A stretch of 64,000 nt of DNA from Paenibacillus sp. J5C2022 (lineage in GTDB: Bacteria; Bacillota; Bacilli; Paenibacillales; Paenibacillaceae), in assembly GCF_025567625.1 (NCBI RefSeq), contig NZ_JAOQJC010000032.1, positions 1-64,000 of the forward strand, read 5' to 3'. Below the pieces are notes generated by a model. That model was not told the origin of the DNA and ran no database searches. It saw only the letters and a list, made by a program, of their open reading frames with translations. A program made the translations under genes and the position numbers. Of the stretch, positions 44,202 to 52,997 are shown piece by piece. The stretch's first letter is position 1; every line of letters begins with the position of its first letter.

Positions 44202-47200
44202 ATGACCTGGATGAAAGACCGGCTGTGGCTGTTCCTTCTATTAATGTTAGTAAGCGTCGTTGCTGTCGTGTGGGCAATGAAGGAGCCGACAGACAAGCTA
44301 TGGAGCATAGAACAAGGTACGCTGGACCTGCAAGGCTGGGACCCCGAAGCGCATGGCGTTATACAGTTGGACGGAGAGTGGACATTTTATCCCGGGATGC
44401 TGGTATCTCCGGACGACATGCTGCAGTATGCAGGCCCGAAGACATTCATCGCGGTTCCCGGCAATTGGAGGGGCATCGAGTTCGCTCTTGGTCAAGCCCC
44501 TATGAAAGGGCATGGATACGGCACTTACCGGCTCCAGATTCGCAACGCGCCTGAGGGGGTGCCGCTGGGGCTGGACAAGAGCTACGTCCGCTTCGCAGAC
44601 AAGCTCTATGTGAACGGGATCGCCGCTGGGGAGTCCGGGCGTGTGGGAGAGTCGAAGGAGAACTACATTCCTCGCAATATCCCATATGTCGGCTATTTTC
44701 AATCCGACGATGGAATTATTGACATCTTGCTGCAGACATCGAATTTCGATTACAAGGATGGCGGCATATCCCGCTCCATCACGTTCGGATTGGCGAAGGA
44801 TATTGAGATACGGAGAACATTGAAGTCCAGCATAGACGTGTCGGGCACATTCCTGTTTCTGCTCTTTTCCATCCTGCTGCTGCTCGCTTATATCTGGAAC
44901 AGACGCAGCTCTATTCTGTTGCAGCTGGCTGTTTATTTTCTGCTGTTCGCCATGCAGTTTCTACTGAACGGCGAGAGACTGTTCATGCATTGGTTCTCAG
45001 GCGTGCCGTTCGAGCTTGCGTTCAAGCTGAAAGGACTGGCCGTATTCACCGCACTGTCGCTCAGCTTGTTCCTGATCTGGAAGCTTCTGAAGAGGCAACG
45101 CTTCAGCGGATGGATATTGGGATACTCTCTCTTGCTTGCCGCCTATTGTCTGTTCGTCTTGCTGCTGCCTTACAGTATGTACTCCTACAGGCAGGATCTT
45201 ATGTACGTACTGGCTACTGCTGCTTATATACACGCATTGGCATTCGCTGTCGCCGCTTATATCCGGCGAAGCTACGGTTCGATCAATCAACGGCAATTCC
45301 AGCTCTTTATCGCGGCTATATGGACACTTCTCATGACGAACGCGATTGTCATTGCCAACAACCTCCATTATATTCCGATGGAGACAGTCGTCATCACTGT
45401 GTTGTTCCTGGGCATTATTATCGTGTCTCTCTTCTTGTACCAATATGTTCTGGCTTACTCGGCATTGACGCGGATGACCGCGCAGCTGCAGATGGCGGAC
45501 CGCATGAAGGACGAGTTCCTGCTGATGACCTCCCATGAGCTGAATACGCCGCTGCATCATATTATGAGTCTGTCCCGATCGCTTATTCCCGGGCCGATGA
45601 AGCGAGCGAGCGCTCAAGAGATGGAGGATAAGCTCCAATTCATTCACGATACCGCTTATCGCCTCTCCAGTATGGTCAAGGATATTATCGATACGGATCG
45701 GCTGCGTGAAGGAACGCTTCAGCTCACACTTCAGCGGGTCGATCTGATCGGATGTCTGACGGTGCTGTTGGAAGTGTCGGGGCATATGGCGAGGGAATGG
45801 CGGGTGGAATGCATCCATGCCATTGATCCCGCAGCCAGATTCGTGCTGGCGGATGAAGCGCGCCTGATGCAGGTGCTGTACCACAGCATGCTCTATAGTC
45901 TTGGGCACGCCGGAGGCGGGAAGCTGTATATAAGAGGCATGGTGCTGCAGGACCATACCGTCGTTGAATTGACCGCCGTCGATGGAGCGGAGAAGCCGAT
46001 CGTGGCGGAGTCACGGCTGGAGGGCTCCTTCACTACAGGACTCTCAATTGCCCGAGAATTAATTGGTCATATGGGAGGGAGCTGGCGGCAAGATCATGCC
46101 AGTGGGACGATCGTCATTACAATGCTTCGCGCGGATGGTCCGACAGCGTATGCCGAGAGCGCTGCATCGGTTGCCGCTTCACTGGATTGGGAGCGGGAGA
46201 AGAGCAAGACGGAAGCGGCCCGAGGCAAGCTGAATCGGTATGACAGAGAGCGAGAGGTGCTGGTAGCCTCAAGCGATATGATTATAATCGAGCATCTTAA
46301 CCGCATGCTGGAAGGGGACGGCTACCGCGTCGCAGCGGCGGTCTCCGCAGAGGAAGCGTATGAGCGGATGACGACAGTAGACCGGCCTGACATCGTACTG
46401 ATTGATGTAGGACTGTCGGATGGTCAAGGTTATGGGTTATGCCGGCGCATAAGGGAGAGATTCTCTCAAGCGGATCTTCCCGTGCTGTTGATCAGCGCTC
46501 GCATGACGCCTCTCGACATCGAGACGGGACTTGAAGCAGGCGGCAGCGACTTCGTGATGAAGCCGCTGGACGCCGGGGAGATTCGGATGCGCATCAACAC
46601 GCTGCTCTCGATGAAGCAGCTTGTGAAGGATGCGGCGAGGAATGAGATGGCGTTCCTGCGTTCGCAGATCAAGCCGCACTTTCTGTATAATGCGCTCGGA
46701 ACGATCATGTCCCTCTGTTATACGAACGGAGAGCGGGCAGGCGAGCTATTAGGCGTATTCAGCCGCTACTTGCGCATTATTTTTCATATGGACATTACGG
46801 AAGAAACCGTTATGCTAAGTAAAGAGATGGAGCTTATTCGCGCTTATATCGATATCGAGAGGGAACGCTTCGGGGATCGGGTTAGAGTGCTGTTCGATGT
46901 GGACGAAAGCTTGTACGGAGCATATATTATGCCACTTACGATCGAGCCGTTAGTCGAGAATGCCATTCGCCACGGTCTATCGCGGAAGATGGGCGGAGGC
47001 ACGGTCCGGCTTGCGGTAAGCAGGCTGGGACAGTACATGCAAGTTGTAGTAGAGGATGACGGCATCGGCATGTCGGAAGAGCAAGTGAAGTGTATATTGA
47101 ACCAGGACAAAGGTGTGGACGGCATCGGATTCCGCAACATTATTCGCCGTGTCTCCCACTTCACAGATCAGCATCCCGTCATCGAGAGCGCACCGGGCCA

Positions 47201-47258
47201 TGGGACGAAGGTCGTCTTGATGTTGCCGATCCTAAGCAGAAAGGATGCTAGCAGATGA
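44202..47258 (+). CDS. Double-core hybrid sensor histidine kinase (7TMR-DISM, HisKA, REC, LytS-type kinase)
   Basis: A 1018-residue sensor. An N-terminal membrane segment precedes an extracellular jelly-roll sensor of the 7TMR-DISM kind (about 30-215; IQLDGEWTFYPG, VPGNWRG, GYGTYRLQI). Seven or so membrane segments follow (about 218-425). Kinase core 1 has His445 in TSHELNTPLHH. Its ATPase region (about 500-650) lacks the N-box Asn (RLMQVLYHSMLYS) and the DxGxG box (VDGAEKP), so it looks inactive. A receiver domain (about 685-805) has Asp735 in VLIDVGLSD. Kinase core 2 is YesM/LytS-like with His826 in QIKPHFLYNAL and an intact ATPase domain (Asn920 in LVENAIRHG, DDGIGM, GIGFRNI). Its stop overlaps the next regulator by four bases (ATGA). 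Confidence 0.9.
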   Translation: MTWMKDRLWLFLLLMLVSVVAVVWAMKEPTDKLWSIEQGTLDLQGWDPEAHGVIQLDGEWTFYPGMLVSPDDMLQYAGPKTFIAVPGNWRGIEFALGQAPMKGHGYGTYRLQIRNAPEGVPLGLDKSYVRFADKLYVNGIAAGESGRVGESKENYIPRNIPYVGYFQSDDGIIDILLQTSNFDYKDGGISRSITFGLAKDIEIRRTLKSSIDVSGTFLFLLFSILLLLAYIWNRRSSILLQLAVYFLLFAMQFLLNGERLFMHWFSGVPFELAFKLKGLAVFTALSLSLFLIWKLLKRQRFSGWILGYSLLLAAYCLFVLLLPYSMYSYRQDLMYVLATAAYIHALAFAVAAYIRRSYGSINQRQFQLFIAAIWTLLMTNAIVIANNLHYIPMETVVITVLFLGIIIVSLFLYQYVLAYSALTRMTAQLQMADRMKDEFLLMTSHELNTPLHHIMSLSRSLIPGPMKRASAQEMEDKLQFIHDTAYRLSSMVKDIIDTDRLREGTLQLTLQRVDLIGCLTVLLEVSGHMAREWRVECIHAIDPAARFVLADEARLMQVLYHSMLYSLGHAGGGKLYIRGMVLQDHTVVELTAVDGAEKPIVAESRLEGSFTTGLSIARELIGHMGGSWRQDHASGTIVITMLRADGPTAYAESAASVAASLDWEREKSKTEAARGKLNRYDREREVLVASSDMIIIEHLNRMLEGDGYRVAAAVSAEEAYERMTTVDRPDIVLIDVGLSDGQGYGLCRRIRERFSQADLPVLLISARMTPLDIETGLEAGGSDFVMKPLDAGEIRMRINTLLSMKQLVKDAARNEMAFLRSQIKPHFLYNALGTIMSLCYTNGERAGELLGVFSRYLRIIFHMDITEETVMLSKEMELIRAYIDIERERFGDRVRVLFDVDESLYGAYIMPLTIEPLVENAIRHGLSRKMGGGTVRLAVSRLGQYMQVVVEDDGIGMSEEQVKCILNQDKGVDGIGFRNIIRRVSHFTDQHPVIESAPGHGTKVVLMLPILSRKDASR

Positions 47259-48394
47259 TTAGAGCTTTTTTGGTCGATGACGAAATGCACGCCCTGCAAT
47301 TATTGGAATATTTCTTGAAAACAATCGGCGATGTCGATATTGTCGGTCAAGCGGGCAATGGTCCGGAGGCGTTGACCATGCTGCAAGCCTGTAAGCCTGA
47401 TGTGCTGTTCCTGGATATCGAGATGCCCGGAATGAACGGTATTGAACTGGCGGAAGTGATCAGGAACGAATATCCTGGCTTGCCGATTATATTTGTCACG
47501 GCATACGACCAGTATGCGGTAGCGGCATTCGAGCAGGAAGCGATCGATTATTTGCTCAAGCCGCTGGAGTTGCCCAGATTGCAGAAGACGATGGCGAGAG
47601 TGCGCCGGGAGCTGGCGAGGAATGCCGAATCTTCCATTGATGAAGCGGTGCCGCAGAGCAACCGAAAGCTGACAATTCGCCTGTTGGGCGCTTTCTACGC
47701 GGGGGCGGAGGGAGTCGGGGAGATTAAGTGGCGCACGGCAAAAGAAAGGGAGCTATTGGCCTTCCTTGCCGCGCACAGCTCTATGCGGGTTCATCGCGAT
47801 ACGATTATCGAGCAGCTGTGGCCTGAGGAACACTATCAGAAGGCCAAAATTTATTTGCATACGTGCATCAGTCTGCTTCGCAAGCACTTCAAGCAGCTGG
47901 GGTTCGAGCAGATATTGAATTACGAACAGGAACGTTATTCGCTGGACCCCGACAAATTGGATAACGATGTCATCGTATTCCGCCGGCTCATACAGCAGCT
48001 AACTACGGATTCGAGCGGTTCCTTCTCCTATGCGGAGGCAAAAACGGCGCTAAGCGCTTATCGGGGAAGGCTGCTGCAGGAAGAGGATTACGCATGGGCG
48101 CATGCGGAAGCGGAATGGCTGGACAAGTCGGCATGCCAATTGCGGATGCTGCTGTCTGAGCAATATATGAAGCAATCCGCATACGACAAGGTCATTAAGC
48201 TGGCCCAGGAGACCATTGCCTATTCCCCTTACGACGAGGAGGCATATCGCTTGCTCATGAATGCACACCATGCGATGGGGAACAATGTTCAAGTGATGCA
48301 GGTATATCGGGAATTGGCGGACAAATTGGACGAGATGCAAATCAGACCTTCGCAGGTGACAAGCGAGTTATATAGCCGGATATGTAGAATTTGA
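47255..48394 (+). CDS. Response regulator with SARP/BTAD output domain
   Basis: A 379-residue protein. The receiver domain has Asp8-Asp9, phosphoacceptor Asp54 in LFLDIEMPGMNG and the KPLE switch Lys. A winged-helix SARP-like DNA-binding domain is at about 145-240 (RTAKERELLAFLAAHS, DTIIEQLWPEE, KAKIYLHTCISLLRKHF). A bacterial transcriptional activation domain (about 245-377) with TPR-like helices ends the protein (LQEEDYAWAHAEAEWLD). SARP outputs are best known from actinobacteria but also occur fused to receivers in Paenibacillus. It is translationally coupled to the hybrid kinase and probably controls the importer E genes downstream. Confidence 0.92.
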   Translation: MIRAFLVDDEMHALQLLEYFLKTIGDVDIVGQAGNGPEALTMLQACKPDVLFLDIEMPGMNGIELAEVIRNEYPGLPIIFVTAYDQYAVAAFEQEAIDYLLKPLELPRLQKTMARVRRELARNAESSIDEAVPQSNRKLTIRLLGAFYAGAEGVGEIKWRTAKERELLAFLAAHSSMRVHRDTIIEQLWPEEHYQKAKIYLHTCISLLRKHFKQLGFEQILNYEQERYSLDPDKLDNDVIVFRRLIQQLTTDSSGSFSYAEAKTALSAYRGRLLQEEDYAWAHAEAEWLDKSACQLRMLLSEQYMKQSAYDKVIKLAQETIAYSPYDEEAYRLLMNAHHAMGNNVQVMQVYRELADKLDEMQIRPSQVTSELYSRICRI

Positions 48395-48403
48395 TATCGG
48401 AAT

Positions 48404-48443
48404 AACAGGGCCGGACAGTCCAATAAGCTGTCCGGCCTTGTTC
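48404..48443 (+). terminator. Terminator of the hybrid kinase operon
   Basis: A stem of about 15 pairs, with mismatch or G-U positions, links 48404-48418 to 48428-48442. The T-tract is modest. Confidence 0.75.
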
Positions 48444-48492
48444 ATTGTGTCAGAATTGCGCGGTACGGGCATTCCTTTGCGGTCTCCTCAAA

Positions 48493-48509
48493 AATGACAT
48501 ATTGTCATT
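48493..48509. promoter_or_regulatory. Palindromic operator candidate upstream of importer E
   Basis: AATGACA-TAT-TGTCATT is a perfect 7-3-7 palindrome about 50 bases upstream of the probable promoter. It fits a dimeric regulator site. Confidence 0.5.
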
Positions 48510-48539
48510 AGTGTAGCTATTGATGTTCCAACGGCATTC

Positions 48540-48553
48540 GGAAAGCGCTTACT
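48540..48553. promoter_or_regulatory. Candidate cre (CcpA) site at the importer E promoter
   Basis: GGAAAGCGCTTACT matches the Bacillus cre consensus TGWAARCGYTWWCW at 13 of 14 positions. It overlaps a possible -10 box (TACTAT, 48550-48555; TTCCAA at 48526-48531, 18-base spacer). Repression in the presence of preferred sugars is the natural reading. Confidence 0.55.
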
Positions 48554-48673
48554 ATTAGGTGCGCACGATGAGGCGGGCTGGAAAAAACCACATATTTACG
48601 AGTATCGGGATGTGGGCTATCGTGGATATGTAAGCGATTGCAGCTTAGACGATACAGAGAAAGGAGAGAGGCT

Positions 48674-49636
48674 ATGCTGGAGGCAAAGAGCAGTATGGGG
48701 AAGAGTATGCTTCAGGAGCCGAGACGAAGCAGGAGCAAGGGCTGGAGAAGAATTTTGCACAATTGGGAACTGTATGTATTTATCGCCCCTGCGTTCTTCT
48801 ACTTTCTTATTTTTGCGTACGGTCCGATGTACGGCATTCAGATCGCGTTCAAAAACTTTATACCGACGAAAGGCTTTCTGGATAGCCCGTGGGTAGGCTT
48901 CGATCATTTTGAGCGCTTCTTCAATTCTTATTATTTTTGGGATCTGCTGTGGAATACGCTGAGCATTAGCTTGTATGAGCTGGCCATCGGCTTTCCTATC
49001 CCCATTATCTTGGCTCTGGCGTTCAATGAGCTGCGGAACGGGGTGTTCAAGAAGACGGCACAGACGGTGACGTATGCTCCGCATTTCATATCGGTTGTGG
49101 TCATGGCGGGCATGATTATTACATTTCTGTCCCCATCGACGGGCATTATCACTCATTTTATTGAATGGCTTGGCTTCGATTCTCCCGATTTTCTGACGGA
49201 CCCCAGATGGTTCAAGACGATGTATGTCTTCTCGGGCGTATGGCAGAGCGCGGGATGGGGAACAATCATTTATTTGGCGGCGCTGTCAGCCGTTGATCCC
49301 GGCCAGCACGAAGCAGCCATTATTGACGGCGCATCGCGGTTTCAACGGGTCATTCACATTAACATTCCGACCATCGTTCCGACGATGACAATTCTGCTCA
49401 TCCTGAATATGGGCAGTCTCCTGGGAGTTGGCTTCGAGAAAATATTGCTGCTCCAAAACTCGCTCAATATGGAATCCTCGGATGTCATCTCGACGTTCGT
49501 GTACCGCTCGGGACTTGAGGACGCCCAATACAGCTTCTCGACTGCGGTAGGCTTGTTCAACTCTGTCATCAACGCCATTATTCTCATCGTCGTCAATCAA
49601 GTTGTACGACGGACGAATGAGAACAGTCTATGGTAG
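48674..49636 (+). CDS. Sugar ABC transporter permease, LplB type (importer E)
   Basis: A 320-residue permease. ATG 48674 is preceded by AAAGGAGAG; the in-frame TTG at 48638 has no site. It shows FLIFAYGPMYGIQIAFKNF, six membrane segments and EAA loop HEAAIIDGASRFQRVIHINIP, where His replaces the usual Tyr before Glu. It pairs with the next permease. Confidence 0.92.
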   Translation: MLEAKSSMGKSMLQEPRRSRSKGWRRILHNWELYVFIAPAFFYFLIFAYGPMYGIQIAFKNFIPTKGFLDSPWVGFDHFERFFNSYYFWDLLWNTLSISLYELAIGFPIPIILALAFNELRNGVFKKTAQTVTYAPHFISVVVMAGMIITFLSPSTGIITHFIEWLGFDSPDFLTDPRWFKTMYVFSGVWQSAGWGTIIYLAALSAVDPGQHEAAIIDGASRFQRVIHINIPTIVPTMTILLILNMGSLLGVGFEKILLLQNSLNMESSDVISTFVYRSGLEDAQYSFSTAVGLFNSVINAIILIVVNQVVRRTNENSLW

Positions 49637-49652
49637 AAGGGGCGTGTAGCGA

Positions 49653-50561
49653 TTGATTTCGGCTGTGAAGGAGTCCGGCAGGGACAAAGTGTTTCTTGTA
49701 TGCAACTATATCTATGTATTTCTTGCTTTCGCCATCGTGGCTTATCCCGTTCTGTACATGATGAGCGCCTCCATAAGCGATCCCAAGCTGGTGGCTTCCG
49801 GGGACATGTGGCTACTGCCGAAAGGCATTACGTTCGACGGTTATATTCGGGTGTTCGAGAACAACAACGTATGGATGGGCTACCGCAACACCATTATCTA
49901 TACGGTGGTAGGTACGGCAATCAATCTGTTCGTCACGCTACCGGCCGCCTATGCGCTTAGCCGCAAGGATTTCGCCGGCCGCCACTTCTTCATGGGCATG
50001 TTCCTTGTGACCATGTTCTTCGGCGGAGGACTTGTGCCGACTTATCTGCTTATCAAGTCGCTCGGCATGATCGATACGATCTGGGCGATCGTCATTCCAT
50101 CCGCCGCATCCATCTGGAATATTATCGTCGCCCGCACGTTCTTCCAGGCGTCGATTCCGACGGAGCTGCAGGAGGCTGCCCAGATTGACGGCAGCAGCAA
50201 TCTGTTATTATTCATAAAGATCGTACTGCCGTTGTCCATGCCGATCATTGCCGTTATGGCGCTGTTCTACGGCGTCGGGCATTGGAACAGCTACTTCCCG
50301 GCGATGATCTATCTGAACGACGTGGCCAAGTATCCGCTGCAGCTTGTGCTTCGGCAAATTCTGGTGCTCCAGGAGATGTCGGCTCAAGGCGGCGGCGCAA
50401 TCGATATGTCGTCAGCTTCCGCACTGAACAGCAAGGCGGAGGTGGCCGCACTGGTCAGATACGCAGTCATTATCGTCGCGACGGCGCCGATCATCGCGGT
50501 GTATCCGTTCCTGCAGCGCTACTTCGTACAAGGTGTCATGATCGGTTCCGTCAAGGGCTGA
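49653..50561 (+). CDS. Sugar ABC transporter permease, YtcP type (importer E)
   Basis: A 302-residue permease, probably starting with TTG 49653, about ten bases after AGAAGGGG; GTG 49665 is an alternative. EAA loop QEAAQIDGSSNLLLFIKIVLP and C-terminal YPFLQRYFVQGVMIGSVKG identify the family. It lies 16 bases after the first permease and 36 before the binding protein. Confidence 0.9.
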   Translation: MISAVKESGRDKVFLVCNYIYVFLAFAIVAYPVLYMMSASISDPKLVASGDMWLLPKGITFDGYIRVFENNNVWMGYRNTIIYTVVGTAINLFVTLPAAYALSRKDFAGRHFFMGMFLVTMFFGGGLVPTYLLIKSLGMIDTIWAIVIPSAASIWNIIVARTFFQASIPTELQEAAQIDGSSNLLLFIKIVLPLSMPIIAVMALFYGVGHWNSYFPAMIYLNDVAKYPLQLVLRQILVLQEMSAQGGGAIDMSSASALNSKAEVAALVRYAVIIVATAPIIAVYPFLQRYFVQGVMIGSVKG

Positions 50562-50597
50562 TCTTGCTCATACATTCATCACATATAAAGGAGAGGG

Positions 50598-52247
50598 TTG
50601 GATTTGGTAAAGTACCGTAAAGCGTCATCCATGTTGTTATGCTTCGTCATGATTATCGCCATGCTCGCAGCTTGCGGGTCTCCGAACGATGAGAAGAAGG
50701 ATAGCGAGGCCAGCAAACCGCCGGCTAGCGAAGCGCCTAAAGGCGACGACAAAGAGGGAGAATCCGGCGAGGCCGGCGGCGTAAGCAAGGAAGGCTTCCC
50801 CATTGTCAAGGAAGCTGTTACTCTGACGATGATGGCGCCGGATGTAGGTGTGGCCGACTGGAAAGAGATGCCTGTGCTTCAGGAGATGGAGAAGCTGACA
50901 GGCATTAAGCTGGAATTCCGGAATGCGCCTCAGGACAGCTTCGAGACGAAGAAGAACCTGGTCTACGCCAGCGGCGACTTGCCGGACATTCTGTTCGCGG
51001 CGGACATTAAGCCGGCGGAGCAGGTCACATACGGCTCGCAGGGAATTCTGCTGCCGTTGGACAAGTACATTGACGAAGGCTATGCGCCCAATCTGAAAAA
51101 AATATTCGACGAGCATCCGGAAATCCGTCAATCGTTCACGACGCCGGACGGTCACATGTATGCGTTGCCTAATATTAATCTGTCTGCGGTCTGGTATAGA
51201 GGTCCGGTGTGGTATAACGGCACTTTCCTGAAAGCGATGGGTCAGACCGAGCTGCCTAAAACGACGGAGGAGCTGTACGACTATCTGAAGCGGGTGAAGG
51301 AAAGCGATCCTAACGGCAACGGCAAGGCGGATGAGATTCCGCTCACCTCCGTCAAGCTGGACGATCTGCGGATGTACTTCCTCGGCTTCTGGGGCATCTA
51401 TAACGAGAAGGTGTATGCGGACAAAGAAAACAAGGTACACTATACGCCGCAAGAGGAAGGGTATAAAGGCTACTTGACGTTCTTGAATCGTCTGTGGAAG
51501 GAGGAGCTGCTGGATCACGAGACGTTCTCGCAGACGAACGAGCAGAAGAAAGCGAAGGGGAAAAACCAGCAGCTTGCGCTGTTCAGCGACTACTTCCCAT
51601 ACTTCACGCTGGATGAAGAGCCAAGTCAGAACAATCCGCTGATGACGCCGGTGGCGAGCGAAATTGCGGGCACTCCGGTGTACGGCAAGCATCCTGGCAT
51701 CTCTGCGAACGGCACGTTCGCGATCACGAGCAGCAACCCGAATCCGGAAGCGACGATGCGCTGGGTCGATTATATGTACAGCTATGAAGGAGCGACACTG
51801 TTCGGTCAAGGGCCGGAAGGCTTGCTATGGCAATATAAGGACAAGGAGAAGAAAGAGAAGGAATGGCTTCCGGTTCCGGACGGCAGCGAGCGCGAGGAAT
51901 ATCGCGGCAAGCTGACGCCGAACTACGGCATTCTGACGCCGGGCATGCATTCCAATGATGTAAATATCGGTCTTCGCAGTGAGTTCGATCTGTGGATTGA
52001 CAAGGAGAACGAAGAGAAGCTGGTGCCGATCTCCAAGCCGCCTATGCGCAACGTCTATCTGAACAACGAAGAGCAGACGGAAGCGTCCACGCTGCTGTCC
52101 GATCTGGATACGTATGTGAAGCAGATGGAAGCGAAGTTCGTGACGGGGCAAGAGCCGTTGGAGAACTGGGATAAGTATGTCGCTCAGCTGAAGAAGATGG
52201 GCAGCGACCGCATCGTAGAGCTGTATCAAAGCGCGGTTGACCGCTAA
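50598..52247 (+). CDS. Extracellular sugar-binding lipoprotein (importer E)
   Basis: A 549-residue LipO-like lipoprotein. It probably starts with TTG (50598, or 50604, which is better spaced from AAAGGAGAGGG). Lipobox LAAC marks Cys26. A Lys/Glu/Pro/Ser linker follows, then a bilobal domain with the calcium-loop-like SDPNGNGKADEIP near residue 235. It completes importer E and is closed by a terminator. Confidence 0.92.
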   Translation: MDLVKYRKASSMLLCFVMIIAMLAACGSPNDEKKDSEASKPPASEAPKGDDKEGESGEAGGVSKEGFPIVKEAVTLTMMAPDVGVADWKEMPVLQEMEKLTGIKLEFRNAPQDSFETKKNLVYASGDLPDILFAADIKPAEQVTYGSQGILLPLDKYIDEGYAPNLKKIFDEHPEIRQSFTTPDGHMYALPNINLSAVWYRGPVWYNGTFLKAMGQTELPKTTEELYDYLKRVKESDPNGNGKADEIPLTSVKLDDLRMYFLGFWGIYNEKVYADKENKVHYTPQEEGYKGYLTFLNRLWKEELLDHETFSQTNEQKKAKGKNQQLALFSDYFPYFTLDEEPSQNNPLMTPVASEIAGTPVYGKHPGISANGTFAITSSNPNPEATMRWVDYMYSYEGATLFGQGPEGLLWQYKDKEKKEKEWLPVPDGSEREEYRGKLTPNYGILTPGMHSNDVNIGLRSEFDLWIDKENEEKLVPISKPPMRNVYLNNEEQTEASTLLSDLDTYVKQMEAKFVTGQEPLENWDKYVAQLKKMGSDRIVELYQSAVDR

Positions 52248-52273
52248 AGAGCATATAGCATTGTATTGCTGAA

Positions 52274-52307
52274 GGAAGTCGGCCGCCTGCGCGCGGCCGG
52301 CTTTCTT
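52274..52307 (+). terminator. Terminator of importer E operon
   Basis: A GC-rich stem (about 52274-52286 with 52293-52306, core CGGCCGC/GCGGCCG) is followed by TTTCTTG. Confidence 0.75.
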
Positions 52308-52316
52308 GTAGATAAA

Positions 52317-52377
52317 GCGTGAAAGTTCCGGGGTCCCGGCAAATTACCTGATTAAGTTTCGAAGCAATGCCCGCTTT
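52317..52377 (+). repeat. Dispersed intergenic repeat, copy 2
   Basis: Matches 11294-11354 at about 45 of 61 bases and, like it, follows an intrinsic terminator directly and in the same orientation. Confidence 0.55.
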
Positions 52378-52405
52378 GTGGAGTTGCTTTGGCGGGGAGC
52401 GATTG

Positions 52406-52590
52406 TAACGGTTGCCACTGAGCCTAATTGGCTCTAAAGGGGCGAATTTGGAGGCTAACGATCGCCATTGCGCTTATTTGACTCGGAAAGTGCAATATCG
52501 GGTGTCACAGCGAGAAATAGGCTCGGTCGCGACCGTTAAAGCAAACAATGTGTGATATGAGACGCATTAAGCTCGAGGGCAACCGTAAGA
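52406..52590. repeat. Cluster of four degenerate ~30-bp repeats, two direct and two inverted
   Basis: Copies start with TAACGGTTGCC at 52406 and TAACGATCGCC at 52456 (50-bp period). Two more are on the opposite strand at about 52505-52538 (reading TAACGGTCGCG then GAGCCTA) and about 52565-52589 (reading TTACGGTTGCCC). CGGTCGCGACCG at 52524-52535 is a perfect palindrome. No gene overlaps the cluster; hairpins could form between opposite copies. Confidence 0.55.
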
Positions 52591-52907
52591 ACGTTCGAAG
52601 AACGAATGGAAAAGCCTATCAACCTTCCGTCGAGGGATTTGTTCACGTTCTATGAGAGGAATGCGGATGCGGTGGCTTGGATGGATGTCGTAGCGAAAGT
52701 TGGAGCGCGAATGGTGCGCGAATGAGCAGGTGTAAGATATGAGGGATGGTCTGGAACAGAGAAAGTGTGCATATGAGCGGCAGTACAGCTAATATTTGCG
52801 ACGAAGGACATGATAAGCTTTACCATGTGAAACGGACGAACTGGATGTTAAAGGGTAATTAGACTTAATGAGAAAATATGGAAAGGTTCTTTCGAACTAA
52901 AAAAATG
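52591..52907. other. Gene-free stretch before the SLH protein
   Basis: No gene or strong signal is seen. It is purine-rich and has no long frame with a ribosome binding site. Confidence 0.4.
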
Positions 52908-52978
52908 TCCGATAATTGAAAAAAGCTATGAAAATTTTATCCATAGATGCCGATAACTATTAAAGCTATTAAAATTTC
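52908..52978 (+). repeat. Direct repeat with CCGATAA motifs upstream of the SLH gene
   Basis: A ~30-bp unit beginning CCGATAA and containing AAAGCTAT then AAAATTT occurs at 52908-52937 and 52949-52978, 41 bases apart, with about 24 of 30 matches. GCCGATAA at 52949-52956 resembles a sigma-D -10 box; a GAAA 15 bases upstream would be an imperfect -35. It may hold the promoter of the SLH gene. Confidence 0.45.
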
Positions 52979-52997
52979 TTTGGAGGAGCAGCTAATT

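Noticed and set aside
44990-45956. Overlapping plus- and minus-strand frames inside the hybrid kinase gene
   Set aside because: The kinase frame carries membrane segments and HisKA motifs across this region; the others are shadows.
50637-51809. A 390-codon minus-strand frame opposite the importer E lipoprotein gene
   Set aside because: The plus-strand gene has a lipobox, family motifs and operon context. The antisense product is Arg/Val/Leu-rich and unlike any protein; it arises from codon bias.
52406-52590. CRISPR array
   Set aside because: Only four degenerate copies in mixed orientation, no uniform spacers and no cas genes.
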